Positions 32,651 to 41,314 of a stretch of DNA of 64,000 bases are shown here, in pieces. Origin of the DNA: Streptococcus thoraltensis DSM 12221 (GTDB lineage: Bacteria; Bacillota; Bacilli; Lactobacillales; Streptococcaceae). Each line of letters starts with the position of its first letter. The first letter of the stretch is position 1. The position numbers and the translations under genes were made by a program. The notes below the pieces were generated by a model, which was not told the origin of the DNA, made no database searches, and worked only from the letters and a program-made list of their open reading frames with translations. Location: positions 218,492 to 282,491 of the forward strand of contig NZ_KB904586.1 of the NCBI RefSeq assembly GCF_000380145.1, given 5' to 3'.

Positions 32651-32692
32651 CGTACAATAAAGACAGGCATTAAAAAGCCCTCTTTATTGTAC
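32651..32692. promoter_or_regulatory. Long inverted repeat upstream of integrase
   Basis: GTACAATAAAGA and TCTTTATTGTAC are perfect 12-bp arms around an 18-nt loop that itself contains AGGC...GCCC. It lies 31 nt before the integrase ATG. Could be a terminator isolating integrase, or an arm-type binding site. Confidence 0.6.
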
Positions 32693-32723
32693 CCATTTTA
32701 ACATAGAAATGAGGTAAAAAGCA

Positions 32724-33875
32724 ATGTGGATTGAAGAACTATCCAACGGTAAATACAAATATTTTGAAAGATACAAAGACCCTTATACAGAAAAATGGAA
32801 AAAAGTATCTATCACTTTAGACAGTAGAACATCAAGAGCTAAAAAAGAAGCCCAAAAACTATTAGAAGAAAAAATTGCTGAAAAACTGCAAAATCTGACA
32901 ACCACTGATTTACTGTTTGAAAATATCATTGATGATTGGTGGAATCTACATAAAAAATCTATAAAGCCATCAACTGAAAAAACAATGATCTACGCTGTAA
33001 ATGAAGTCAGAAAAAATTTCGCTCCTGGAATCAAAATAAAAAATATTACTCCTAAATATACTCAGCAGTACTTTACAAATTCAGCATATAATCTTATTAA
33101 ATTAAGAAAGCATAAATCCGTGCTAAGCATGGTATTTAATTACGCTTTAGATTTAGAGTTGATTCTTTCCAATCCAATAGAACGTGTAAGATTACCTAAA
33201 AAAGTAATCACATACGAAGAAATGGAACGTATCGAAGACAAGTATCTAGAGCAAGAGGAACTACAAAGATTACTTGAAGCTATGAAAAACTATAACCGTG
33301 GCTATTATGTTGCCCGCATGGCTGAATTTATGTCTCTAAACGGATGCCGTGTTGGTGAAGCTGGCGCTCTTAAGTTTGAAAACTACGATAAAGAAAACCG
33401 TACTATAACAATAAATGGCACTCTTGATCCGACTAGAAAAGGTTCTGAAGGTGTAAAATCAACACCTAAGACTGCTGCCTCTATCCGTGTAATCGACCTT
33501 ACCAACAAAGAAATTGAAATCATAGAAGAGTTTATCCAACTACATGATTTAAGAAAACATACTAATCCAAACTACAAAGACATGGGCTTCATATTTGTCT
33601 CATCGAATGGTATTCCTATCGGCAAATCATCTTTAAATATCTTGATGAAAAAAGCCAACGAAACATTAGATGAACCAATAAAAAAGCCTCTACACCCCCA
33701 TATTTTACGCCACACACTAATTAGTACATTGGCTGAGCATAATATCCCCCTAAAAGCGATAACGCAACGTGTAGGACACAAGGACAACGGAAAAACAACT
33801 ATGGAAATCTATACCCATGTTACTAAAAATATTAAATCGCAAGTCGTTGATGTTCTCGATAAACTTTATCAATAG
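32724..33875 (+). CDS. int: Phage integrase, tyrosine recombinase
   Basis: 383 aa. The N-terminal AP2-like/SAM-like part (KYFERYKDPYTEKWKKVSI) binds arm and core DNA. The catalytic domain has Arg in NGCRVGEAGAL, Lys in TPKTAASIRVIDL, HILRHTLISTLAEH (HxxR), GHKD, and the nucleophile in MEIYTHVT. It integrates the phage at the adjacent site beside rplL. GAGGTAAAAAGC precedes the ATG. Only about 100 bp separate its stop from rplL, so an att site must lie there. Confidence 0.95.
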   Translation: MWIEELSNGKYKYFERYKDPYTEKWKKVSITLDSRTSRAKKEAQKLLEEKIAEKLQNLTTTDLLFENIIDDWWNLHKKSIKPSTEKTMIYAVNEVRKNFAPGIKIKNITPKYTQQYFTNSAYNLIKLRKHKSVLSMVFNYALDLELILSNPIERVRLPKKVITYEEMERIEDKYLEQEELQRLLEAMKNYNRGYYVARMAEFMSLNGCRVGEAGALKFENYDKENRTITINGTLDPTRKGSEGVKSTPKTAASIRVIDLTNKEIEIIEEFIQLHDLRKHTNPNYKDMGFIFVSSNGIPIGKSSLNILMKKANETLDEPIKKPLHPHILRHTLISTLAEHNIPLKAITQRVGHKDNGKTTMEIYTHVTKNIKSQVVDVLDKLYQ

Positions 33876-33910
33876 TTTGCCCCTTTTTTGCCCCTTTTCA
33901 GGTAAAATAA
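33876..33910. other. Probable right prophage boundary (attachment site region)
   Basis: Between integrase and the rplL terminator lie two copies of TTGCCCCTTTT. Since integrase is the last phage gene and rplL is core chromosome, the attachment site must be within about 33876-33950. The exact core cannot be set because the other end of the prophage is outside the window. Confidence 0.5.
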
Positions 33911-33940
33911 AAAACCGCTACTCATGAGAATAGCGGTTTA
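33911..33940. terminator. Bidirectional terminator of rplL and integrase
   Basis: AAACCGCTA pairs with TAGCGGTTT around CTCATGAGAA; minus-strand reading is followed by TTTTATTTTACC. It ends the rplJ-rplL transcript. Confidence 0.85.
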
Positions 33941-33974
33941 ATCATATTTTTAAGCTGGTGGGCTATAAAAATGA

Positions 33975-34343
33975 TTATTTAAGAGTAACTGAAGCACCTG
34001 CTGCTTCAAGTTTTTCTTTGATTTCGTTAGCTTCTGCTTCTGAAGCACCTTCTTTGATAACTGATGGTGCGCCATCAACGATAGCTTTAGCTTCTTTAAG
34101 TCCTTCGCCTGTGATTTCACGAACAACTTTGATAACGCCAACTTTTTTGTCGCCAGCAGATGTCAATTCAACGTCGAATGAATCTTTAGCAGCACCTGCG
34201 TCAGCACCACCAGCAGCTGCAGCAGCTACAGGAGCAGCAGCAGTTACACCAAATTCTTCTTCGATAGCTTTTACAAGATCGTTAAGTTCAAGAATAGTAG
34301 CTTCTTTAATTTCAGCAATAATGTTTTCAATGTTCAATGCCAT
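33975..34343 (-). CDS. rplL: 50S ribosomal protein L7/L12
   Basis: 122 aa from ATG 34343 (TTGGAGGAAATTACA upstream). N-terminal dimerisation helix ([20 protein letters not shown]), Ala-rich hinge ([18 protein letters not shown], ~35-52), C-terminal factor-binding domain ([20 protein letters not shown]). Recruits translation factors to the ribosome stalk. It follows rplJ under the L10 leader. Confidence 0.97.
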   Translation of the reverse strand: MALNIENIIAEIKEATILELNDLVKAIEEEFGVTAAAPVAAAAAGGADAGAAKDSFDVELTSAGDKKVGVIKVVREITGEGLKEAKAIVDGAPSVIKEGASEAEANEIKEKLEAAGASVTLK

Positions 34344-34417
34344 TGTAATTTCCTCCAAGTATAGATGATATAATATAGTATGTTTGTAACCTTAGGCTAC
34401 GAGTTGCGAAGAGATGC

Positions 34418-34921
34418 TTATGCAGCACCGTCTTCGTCTTTTTCTGCAACAGCTTTGACAGCATATGCAACGTTGCGAACTGGCGCTTGAAGAACAGAAA
34501 GGAGCATAGATAGCATACCTTCTTTGTTTGGAAGTGATGCAAGAGCGTTGATTTCTTCCACAGATGTGAACGAACCATCAACAACACCACCTTTAATTTC
34601 AAGAGCTTCTGCATCTTTAGCGAATTCGCTGATAACTTTAGCTGGAGCAATAACATCTTCGTTTGAAAATGCTACAGCAGATGGTCCAACAAAAAGTTCT
34701 TTAAGTTCTGAAAGTCCAGCTTCTTCAGCAGCACGTGACAAGATTGAGTTTTTAATCACTTTAAACTCAACATCGCTTTCACGAAGATTACGACGAAGTA
34801 CAGTATCTTGATCAACTGTAAGTCCACGAGAATCTACAACCACGATAGATGCTGCAGCTTTCATTTTCTCAGCAACAACTGAGACTTGTTCAGCCTTTTT
34901 AGCAATAATTGCTTCACTCAT
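34418..34921 (-). CDS. rplJ: 50S ribosomal protein L10
   Basis: 167 aa from ATG 34921 (GGAGGTAAAACTACTA upstream). Starts [20 protein letters not shown], with [20 protein letters not shown] and the C-terminal L12-binding helix. It forms the stalk base and represses its own operon through the leader RNA. Confidence 0.97.
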   Translation of the reverse strand: MSEAIIAKKAEQVSVVAEKMKAAASIVVVDSRGLTVDQDTVLRRNLRESDVEFKVIKNSILSRAAEEAGLSELKELFVGPSAVAFSNEDVIAPAKVISEFAKDAEALEIKGGVVDGSFTSVEEINALASLPNKEGMLSMLLSVLQAPVRNVAYAVKAVAEKDEDGAA

Positions 34922-34929
34922 TAGTAGTT

Positions 34930-35095
34930 TTACCTCCGTTTTTATTTTTTGGGCTAGGCACAAAAAAATCGCACCTAAACCTAGACACGAAAGTACAATA
35001 CGTTACAAAAATCTTAGTGACGTTTTGTGCCTCGGCAGGATGCTTATGAGTTGAACTCCCCTGCTGTCTTAGGTCAGTTTTATCTTAAAACCTCA
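34930..35095 (-). promoter_or_regulatory. L10 (rplJ) leader RNA
   Basis: About 165 nt of untranslated, structured sequence precedes rplJ, with CTAAGATTT...AGGTTTAGGTGC elements and the AGCAGGGGAGTTCAACTC segment typical of Firmicute L10 leaders. Excess L10-L12 binds it and stops expression of the operon. Confidence 0.75.
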
Positions 35096-35098
35096 TCT

Positions 35099-35127
35099 AT
35101 ATTATCATGATTGACAAGTTAATGCAA
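35099..35127 (-). promoter_or_regulatory. rplJ-rplL promoter
   Basis: Minus strand TTGCAT (35127-35122), 17-bp spacer, TAATAT (35104-35099), immediately upstream of the L10 leader. Confidence 0.65.
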
Positions 35128-35204
35128 GACTTTTCTACGATTTTTTTGATTTTTTGCAATTCGCTAGCTTCAAGTGGTCAAAGGATTTGGTATTTTTCTT
35201 CTGT

Positions 35205-35816
35205 TTAAAGGATTTCCAAAAAATGCTGAATCGTACCATTTTCGATTAGGATATAAATTCCTAGTCCTATGAAAACTAGTGGCAGGAACCATTTTTCCAG
35301 ATTTTCTACTATCCGACTCATTAGCGATGTAGCTGCCACTTGATAAGTGAGCCAATTTAAAATGAAGATGGCTACTATAAATACCAGTATTACTAGGCTA
35401 ACCTCTTGAGAGGACATACCCGAAAAATATGGAATATAGACACCCAGATTATCACCACCAGCTGCAAGAGTTAGACTTGTCACAGTCACTGCTAAATACT
35501 TCCCTCGATGAAGCTGAGCCATTACTTCTTCTGTCTCATCATCATTTTCATCTTTATCAATCATAGCAAAGCGAATACCTAAGGCAATAGGAATAAGCCC
35601 CAACAACCCAATCATCCAATCTTCTGGAATAAAATGAAACAGATAGGCAATTACAAGACTGACAATCACAAGCAATGAAATGCCAATATATTGCCCAATG
35701 AGAACCTTCAAAAACTGCTTTCGTCCCAAACTAGCAAAAACAATGAGGAGTAAGACAACATAATCAATACTTGTCGATATAAAGACAGCCAAAGCTGAAA
35801 AAAGAGTTTGAAACAT
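35205..35816 (-). CDS. cadD: CadD-family cadmium resistance / cation transporter
   Basis: About 203 aa, ATG 35816 preferred (GGGAGAG upstream). Five to six membrane helices; the N-terminal half (SIDYVVLLLIVFA...GQYIGISLLVIVSLV) and second half (AAGGDNLGVYIPYF, LTYQVAATSL) are CadD signatures, including the conserved Asp/Asn of the GGDN motif. It exports or sequesters Cd2+ at the membrane. No cadX-type regulator is adjacent. Confidence 0.87.
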   Translation of the reverse strand: MFQTLFSALAVFISTSIDYVVLLLIVFASLGRKQFLKVLIGQYIGISLLVIVSLVIAYLFHFIPEDWMIGLLGLIPIALGIRFAMIDKDENDDETEEVMAQLHRGKYLAVTVTSLTLAAGGDNLGVYIPYFSGMSSQEVSLVILVFIVAIFILNWLTYQVAATSLMSRIVENLEKWFLPLVFIGLGIYILIENGTIQHFLEIL

Positions 35817-35840
35817 ATGCTCTCCCATGACTTTGTTTAG

Positions 35841-36056
35841 TTATAGTTTTTTGAATTAACTTTGATACATAGTCACTTTCGACTTGCCGTACGCATGCTC
35901 AATGAAAAGCAAAAGCAGACTAGGCAACACCAATACAGATAGAACTGTCTTCAGCAAATCAAGTCAACAAGGTCTGCTTTTATTTTTCGAAGAGTATCAA
36001 GTGCTGTCCACGTTTTTCTGTCCCTCGTTCTGAAAGTTAATTCAGTTGACTATACT
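35841..36056. repeat. MITE-like intergenic repeat, copy 1 (about 215 bp)
   Basis: Begins TTATAGTTTTTTGAATTAAC and ends TTCAGTTGACTATAC, giving imperfect terminal inverted repeats. The interior has AGACAGTTCTATC-type and CAAATCAAGTCAACAAGG segments and CTTTCGACTTGCCGTAC, all shared with copies at 39.3, 42.5, 49.6 and 62.1 kb. Non-coding. Confidence 0.8.
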
Positions 36057-36135
36057 ACAACTATATGAAAGATTTTTTACAAAGTCAACAAATGAAAAAA
36101 GATAAAAGATCTAACTCTCTTACCTTTTTGAAATT

Positions 36136-37464
36136 CTATTCTTCTCTCAAGCCATACTGATAAGGCAAGTCCAAATTCTCACGAAGTGTCGCTCCTTCAT
36201 AATCTTTATGGAAAATACCACGTTCCTGTAAAATTGGAACAACCTCTTCTACAAAACGTTTCACTCCATCATGCGCTAAATCGGGGACAATAGAGAAACC
36301 GTCTGTTGCACCTGATTCAAACCATTCTTGTAGAAAATCTGCGACATCCTTTGCTGTACCAACAACAACAGGATGATAGTTGATTACTCCCATAGCTAAG
36401 GTATCCATTGGAGAGTACCCCTCTCTAAGCAATTCAACTGCTCTTTTAGAACGAGGGTCTTGCCAATGTGCCTGCAACATCTCTTTAACGCCTTGTGGAA
36501 GGGGACGCTCAACATCCAAACTCTTGAGATTGATACCAACCATAGCTGACAAGTAGTCTAAACGCTGCTTCGTTTCTTCTGGGTCAAAAGCCATCAGTTG
36601 ACGACGACGTGCCAAAGCCTCCTCACGTGTGTCGGCAATGGTAAACATAAATCCTGTAAATATGTTAATATCATCGGCTGAACGACCGTGATCGACAGCG
36701 CTTTGACGGAGTATTTCCCGATATTCACGTGATTCTTCAACCGTAAATGGATTAGCATAAACCCCTGAAGCAAAACGGCCCGCAAGTCTTATCCCCTCAC
36801 CACTTGGCCCAGCTTGAAAAATAGCTGGCTGTCCTTGTTCAGATGGTGGAATTGGCAAAGGTCCCATTGTTGAAAGGTGTTGCCCTTGATAGTGAACTGG
36901 TTTAATCTGTGAGCTATCTGCAAATTGCCCTGTTTCCTTATCATGTTTATAGGCATTCTCTCCCCATGAGCCCCATAATGATTGAACAGCTTCAATCATT
37001 TCATGAGCCCTCTCATAACGCTCGGCACGATTAGCAATGTGGGTTCCAAAATTCGCTGCTGTTTGAGGAGTCGAAGTTGTAACGGCATTCCACCCCACTC
37101 GGCCATGACTAATAACATCTAAGGCTTTTAAATGTCGAGCTAGATTATAGGGTTCATTAAAAGTTGTCGAAAAGGTTCCCACTAATCCGATATGTGACGT
37201 AGCACGCGCTACAGACGTCATTGCAATCAACGGATCCATTGAATGCATGGGCGTGTTCGTCTCTAAGTCATTAACTAAAGCTGGAGTATCAGCCATAAAA
37301 AGCGCATGAATTTTCCCTTTTTCAGCTAATTGCGCCAATTCAACATAGAGATCCATATCCGAGTAGGCATCTGCCTTAGCTTTGGGTAATCGCCAAGTTT
37401 TAAATTCACCACCATAGCCTGATACCATTTGTAAGACAATTTTCATTTGTTTTTGTGAAGTCAT
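36136..37464 (-). CDS. NtaA/SnaA/DszA-family FMN-dependent monooxygenase
   Basis: 442 aa. The family pattern is KIVLQMVSGYGGEFKTWRLP at the start, ARHLKALDVISHGRVGWNAV and AERYERAHEMIEAVQSLWGS, and QAGPSGEGIRLAGRFASGVY. These flavin-dependent enzymes oxidise sulfur or amine compounds with reduced FMN supplied by a reductase. Substrate unknown. It is divergent from an HxlR regulator, which likely controls it. Confidence 0.88.
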   Translation of the reverse strand: MTSQKQMKIVLQMVSGYGGEFKTWRLPKAKADAYSDMDLYVELAQLAEKGKIHALFMADTPALVNDLETNTPMHSMDPLIAMTSVARATSHIGLVGTFSTTFNEPYNLARHLKALDVISHGRVGWNAVTTSTPQTAANFGTHIANRAERYERAHEMIEAVQSLWGSWGENAYKHDKETGQFADSSQIKPVHYQGQHLSTMGPLPIPPSEQGQPAIFQAGPSGEGIRLAGRFASGVYANPFTVEESREYREILRQSAVDHGRSADDINIFTGFMFTIADTREEALARRRQLMAFDPEETKQRLDYLSAMVGINLKSLDVERPLPQGVKEMLQAHWQDPRSKRAVELLREGYSPMDTLAMGVINYHPVVVGTAKDVADFLQEWFESGATDGFSIVPDLAHDGVKRFVEEVVPILQERGIFHKDYEGATLRENLDLPYQYGLREE

Positions 37465-37624
37465 TTTTTATTCTCTTTTCTCTTTTTTTGATAAAATAAG
37501 TCTATCACCGACCTGATTAGTTGTGAAGACGGCAATATTTTACGACCAGGTACACTTTTGTGTTGAAATCATTCCTTTCAGGCTTTCAACCAATCAGGTT
37601 AATTAACGATTATTGAGGTATGCT
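37465..37624. promoter_or_regulatory. Divergent control region of monooxygenase and HxlR regulator
   Basis: Holds 13-bp inverted copies ACCTGATTAGTTG (37511-37523) and CAACCAATCAGGT (37587-37599), differing at one base, about 63 bp apart. Probable operator half-sites for the HxlR protein. Confidence 0.55.
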
Positions 37625-37996
37625 ATGGCTAAAATCTGTCCAAAAGGATTTCATGAAGAAGATTTAGAAAATCCAACACCCATTTTTCATCTGTTATATA
37701 CGCAAAATATCATGACGGGACGCTGGAAATTGATGATTTTAGATTATCTAACAGATGAAGATAAACGCTTTAGTGACATTCAGCGCCATCTCGGAGGGCT
37801 ATCCCAAGGGTCACTCACTAAACAACTCAAAGAGATGGAACACGATCAATTGATTAACCGTTGTGTCTATCCAGAAGTACCACCTAGAGTGGAATATTCA
37901 CTAACTGATAAAGGAAGAGACCTTTTACCCATTTTAGAATTGATGGTTGCTTATGGTGAAAAATACACTAATACTAAAATGCTCAAGAATAAATAG
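37625..37996 (+). CDS. HxlR-family transcription regulator
   Basis: 123 aa from ATG 37625 (GAGGT upstream; an in-frame TTG at 37613 is less likely). Winged helix: YTQNIMTGRWKLMILDYLTD, then FSDIQRHLGGLSQGSLTKQL and a wing at VEYSLTDKGRDLLPIL. The family responds to reactive aldehydes, thiols or redox stress. One Cys near the N-terminus (AKICPKGF) fits redox sensing. Confidence 0.88.
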   Translation: MAKICPKGFHEEDLENPTPIFHLLYTQNIMTGRWKLMILDYLTDEDKRFSDIQRHLGGLSQGSLTKQLKEMEHDQLINRCVYPEVPPRVEYSLTDKGRDLLPILELMVAYGEKYTNTKMLKNK

Positions 37997-38152
37997 CAGC
38001 CGCTAAAAATAGCAACTGTTAAGGACAAGCTGTTAATGTTTTTGACTGATAGTAATATGCAATCTAATCCAGAATCGTGTCCCCACTTGAGACGAGAAGA
38101 TTTGAGTAAAAGCTGTAAGCCAAAGATAAATGCCTGACACAAAACATAAAAA

Positions 38153-38206
38153 ACGAGCAAGATAGCATTCTGTCCAAGAGAAAAAACTATCTTGTTCGCT
38201 TTTTTT
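38153..38206 (+). terminator. Terminator of the HxlR transcript
   Basis: CGAGCAAGATAG pairs with CTATCTTGTTCG (12 bp, one wobble) and is followed by CTTTTTTTA on the plus strand. The remaining 37997-38417 spacer shows no supported gene. Confidence 0.8.
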
Positions 38207-38417
38207 ATAGCCCTATCAACCTCATATAGATAGGAAAGAGTTTATAAAATAAAAATCTTCTTGTCCCAGACTTCTTATTTGTTTTGAGTATTACTGCTAG
38301 TGGCCCATCACTAATCAATTAAACCAGATGGTACGACTTACCATCTACTAGTAACATTCATCAACAGTAGATTTCAAAAATTCATTTTGAGGAAATGTCA
38401 GCATTATTTTGTCCGCT

Positions 38418-39257
38418 TTAGGCTGCCAAAAAAGCTAGCAATTCTTTTGAAAATTCATCGGCATATTGGAAAATAGAGCCATGACCCGCATTCGGATAGA
38501 TGATCAGTTTACTTCCTTTGATTTTCTCATGCATATCATAAGAATTTTCAGTCGGAACCTGCATGTCCTTGTCCCCATTGACAATCAAGGTTGGTTGCGT
38601 GATATAGCTTAAGTCATCTACAGCGGCTTTCCCCCAACGCTTAATGGCTTTTAGCTGTGTGAGGAAACCAAGCACCTTCATCTCCTTGTCGGCATGAGCA
38701 GCACTTCTCATTCCCATGCGTCCCAAGACCTTCTCTGCTTCGATACGACCTTGTTCATCATGATTATAGAAGATATAACGCTTCGGATCAGTCCGCTCAA
38801 GAGCTGCTCTTAGCATATAGCGAAAGGTCTTTCCAGTCACCTTATCGACTTCTTTACCCCCACGAGGGCCTGTCCCTGCTAAAATCAAGCGATTGACCAA
38901 GCGGCTATCTAGACGAACCATTTCCTGCGCAATCATCCCGCCCATAGACAATCCAAGTAGGTTAATCCGCTCGTAACCCAAAGCTTTCACAATGGCAATC
39001 GCCTGCTCTGCCATACCAGGAATGGTAGGTGCGACCTTGCCTTGACTAGCTCCGACACCGGGCAAATCAAGCACAATCAAGTGTTGCTTTTCCGCAATCA
39101 AATCGAGTAATCTTGGATCCCAATTGTCCAAGGTTGCTGCTAAATGCACCAACATCACAAGTGGCAAGTCTGACTTTCCCTTGCCAAGCTCTCGATAAGC
39201 AATCTGATTGCCTGCTAGCTGTATATAGTTATTTTTGGTTGTAATATAAGACATCAT
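38418..39257 (-). CDS. Alpha/beta hydrolase
   Basis: 279 aa. Fold landmarks: VMLVHLAATLDNWDPRLLDL (oxyanion region), nucleophile elbow LLGLSMGGMIAQEM near residue 105, acid in LIVNGDKDMQVPTEN, and His in PNAGHGSIFQYADEF. A serine hydrolase of unknown substrate. It lies upstream of a repeat copy and downstream of the Rrf2-linked oxidoreductase. Confidence 0.88.
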   Translation of the reverse strand: MMSYITTKNNYIQLAGNQIAYRELGKGKSDLPLVMLVHLAATLDNWDPRLLDLIAEKQHLIVLDLPGVGASQGKVAPTIPGMAEQAIAIVKALGYERINLLGLSMGGMIAQEMVRLDSRLVNRLILAGTGPRGGKEVDKVTGKTFRYMLRAALERTDPKRYIFYNHDEQGRIEAEKVLGRMGMRSAAHADKEMKVLGFLTQLKAIKRWGKAAVDDLSYITQPTLIVNGDKDMQVPTENSYDMHEKIKGSKLIIYPNAGHGSIFQYADEFSKELLAFLAA

Positions 39258-39266
39258 TTTCTCCTA

Positions 39267-39483
39267 ACTATAGTCTTTTGAATGAATTTTGATACATCGT
39301 CACTTTCGACTTGCCGTACTCATAGTCAATGAAAATCAAAAGCAGACTAGGCGACACAGATAGCAGATAGAACTGTCTTCATCAAATCAAGTCAACAAGG
39401 TCTGCTGTTGATTTTCGAAGAGTAACAAGTACTATCCGGCGTCTTGCGTTCCTCGTCTGAAAGTTCATTCATTTGACTATAAC
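39267..39483. repeat. MITE-like intergenic repeat, copy 2
   Basis: Starts ACTATAGTCTTTTGAATGAA and ends TTCATTCATTTGACTATA, near-perfect terminal inverted repeats. It contains the same CAAATCAAGTCAACAAGGTC and CTTTCGACTTGCCGTACT blocks as copy 1; this is the most complete copy. Confidence 0.85.
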
Positions 39484-39485
39484 TC

Positions 39486-40484
39486 TTAAAAACTGAGAAC
39501 TGTTTTTCCACGTGAACGACCGTTGGCTACCTTATCAAGGGCTGCATTGACTTCTTCAAATGGATAAACAGTATCAATAGACGGCTTGATTTCGAGTTTC
39601 GTGAAAATGTCCGCCACTTCTTGCAACTGCTGACCATTGCTTTCCACAAAGATGAAATGGTAATGCACACCGTATTTCGTAGCCAACTTGTCAAACTGGC
39701 GACCAACCAGTCCAAACAAGAACTGTTTCCATTTTGGCAAGTTCATGCGTTTGGCAAAAGCGCCATTTGGCATGGCCCGAAGGGATACCAAGTGCCCACC
39801 TTTTTTCATAATGGACATTTGCTTTTCAGTCTCTGCCCCACCAAGTGTGTCTAAGACATAATCGACGTCCTTGATGAGCTTGGTATAGTCTTCTGTCTTG
39901 TAGTCGATAAAGCGATCCGCCCCCAAGGCTAGGACACGCTCCGCATTGGCTCCATCACCGTTCGTCATGACGGTTAAGCCTTTGGCTTTTGCGATAGGAA
40001 TCGCCATTCCACCGACACCGCCAGTACCTCCAGAAATGAAGATAGTCTTGCCTGCTTGAGCCCCCATCAAGTCAAGCGCCTGCATGATGGTAAGAGCCGT
40101 AAGAGGAACAGCAGCTGCTTCCACATCTGTCAAATACTCTGGCACCTTCGCAAGAGCCTCAGCGTCTACTGCGACATACTCGGCAAAAGCACCAATATGA
40201 TCAAGTGGCAAACGCCCAAAGACACGGTCGCCCACTGCAAATTGCTTGACGCTTGAGCCTACTTCTTCCACCACACCAACGACCTCATTTCCCGCCGTCT
40301 GTGGCAATTTATAAGGAACAATCATCTTCACCTCACCACGGCTAATCATGTTATCAAGTGGATTGACCCCTGCTACTTTGACCTTGATAAGCACTTGATC
40401 TTGGGCAATTGTTGGTTTTGCAATGTCTACCATTGTTAATGCGATATTGTTTTTGTTATAGGTTGTATGTTGTGCTGCTTTCAT
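39486..40484 (-). CDS. Zinc-independent NADP oxidoreductase (quinone reductase / MDR family)
   Basis: 332 aa from ATG 40484 (AGGAAGAAAAG upstream). GroES-like N-terminus (IKVKVAGVNPLDNMISRGE), nucleotide site IFISGGTGGVGGMAIPIAKA near 140-160, and PFEEVNAALDKVANGRSRGK at the end. It reduces quinones or reactive carbonyls using NADPH. It sits next to an Rrf2 gene whose probable operator overlaps its promoter. Confidence 0.9.
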   Translation of the reverse strand: MKAAQHTTYNKNNIALTMVDIAKPTIAQDQVLIKVKVAGVNPLDNMISRGEVKMIVPYKLPQTAGNEVVGVVEEVGSSVKQFAVGDRVFGRLPLDHIGAFAEYVAVDAEALAKVPEYLTDVEAAAVPLTALTIMQALDLMGAQAGKTIFISGGTGGVGGMAIPIAKAKGLTVMTNGDGANAERVLALGADRFIDYKTEDYTKLIKDVDYVLDTLGGAETEKQMSIMKKGGHLVSLRAMPNGAFAKRMNLPKWKQFLFGLVGRQFDKLATKYGVHYHFIFVESNGQQLQEVADIFTKLEIKPSIDTVYPFEEVNAALDKVANGRSRGKTVLSF

Positions 40485-40511
40485 CTTTTCTTCCTTTTCT
40501 TTATTTTGTTG

Positions 40512-40532
40512 TACTTGTATCTGTATCAAGTA
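40512..40532. promoter_or_regulatory. Putative Rrf2 operator upstream of oxidoreductase
   Basis: TACTTG and CAAGTA arms enclose TATCTGTAT. The core TGTATCTG is shared with the dyad upstream of the Rrf2 gene at 41016-41031. Confidence 0.55.
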
Positions 40533-40564
40533 TAGGTTTGCTTTAAGAAAATCTGACGATTTTG

Positions 40565-40996
40565 TCAGATACGAGCTTGCTTGGCTGCTTGATAGAGATT
40601 GTCAATCACCTGCTCTAGCGTTTGGTCTGCCAAGGCTTTTTCAAGTTGTTGCTCCACACTTGTAAAAATGGGGGCTACTGCTCCTTCGATATGCTGTCCA
40701 ACAGGGCATTCCTGATTGGCATGTTGATGCATTTGAAAGAGACGGATGTGGTCCACTTCCTGCGTCGCATAGTAAATCTCTAGCAAAGATATTTCCTTGG
40801 GAGACTTGCTGAGCTGGTAGCCCGACTTCCCTTGGTGGGAAGTAATCAGTCCAGCATTTTTCAACAGGGCAATGACTTTCCGAATATAACTCGGATTTGT
40901 CCCAACGCTTATCGCCAAGGCTTGCGAACTTAACACTTCCTTGCTTTCGCTAATCATGGTTAGAATATGAAGGGCGACAGAAAATTTTGTATCCAT
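40565..40996 (-). CDS. Rrf2-family transcription regulator
   Basis: 143 aa. Starts KFSVALHILTMISESKEVLS; recognition region SVGTNPSYIRKVIALLKNAG; wing HQGKSGYQLSKSPKEISLLE. A single Cys in ANQECPVGQHIEG instead of the Fe-S cysteine triad points to the YwnA-like redox or electrophile-sensing branch. It probably represses itself and the adjacent oxidoreductase. Confidence 0.9.
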   Translation of the reverse strand: MDTKFSVALHILTMISESKEVLSSQALAISVGTNPSYIRKVIALLKNAGLITSHQGKSGYQLSKSPKEISLLEIYYATQEVDHIRLFQMHQHANQECPVGQHIEGAVAPIFTSVEQQLEKALADQTLEQVIDNLYQAAKQARI

Positions 40997-41015
40997 AGAA
41001 GGCTCCTTTGTATTC

Positions 41016-41031
41016 CTGTATCTGATACAAG
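41016..41031. promoter_or_regulatory. Putative Rrf2 auto-operator
   Basis: CTGTATCTGATACAAG, a dyad sharing TGTATCTG with the site before the oxidoreductase. It lies 20 bp upstream of the Rrf2 start. The rest of the spacer to 41314 shows no supported gene. Confidence 0.55.
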
Positions 41032-41314
41032 AACAAGTTTAGCATAACTAACAGCTCCTCGCAAGTCTTTTGTTCTTATTGGAAAATCTTACTAAGAAAA
41101 AATCAAACGATCGGTATTGATTATCTATAGTCAAATGACTATCTTCTATTCTACTAATTGCTTTTCGCCTACTTAAAAGAGGTTTAAGGATCACCTTAAA
41201 CAAAAGCTATAAAATGAGTACATAAATGTGTACTTACTCTCAAAAAAGTGCCGTCTTCCATTTTGGTAGCTTCTAGATTACACTAAAACTATCATTCAAT
41301 AAAAGGAGACGATT

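Noticed and set aside
37951..38160. 69-codon minus-strand hydrophobic frame after the HxlR gene
   Set aside because: Overlaps the end of a well-supported gene on the other strand and its terminator; no ribosome site.
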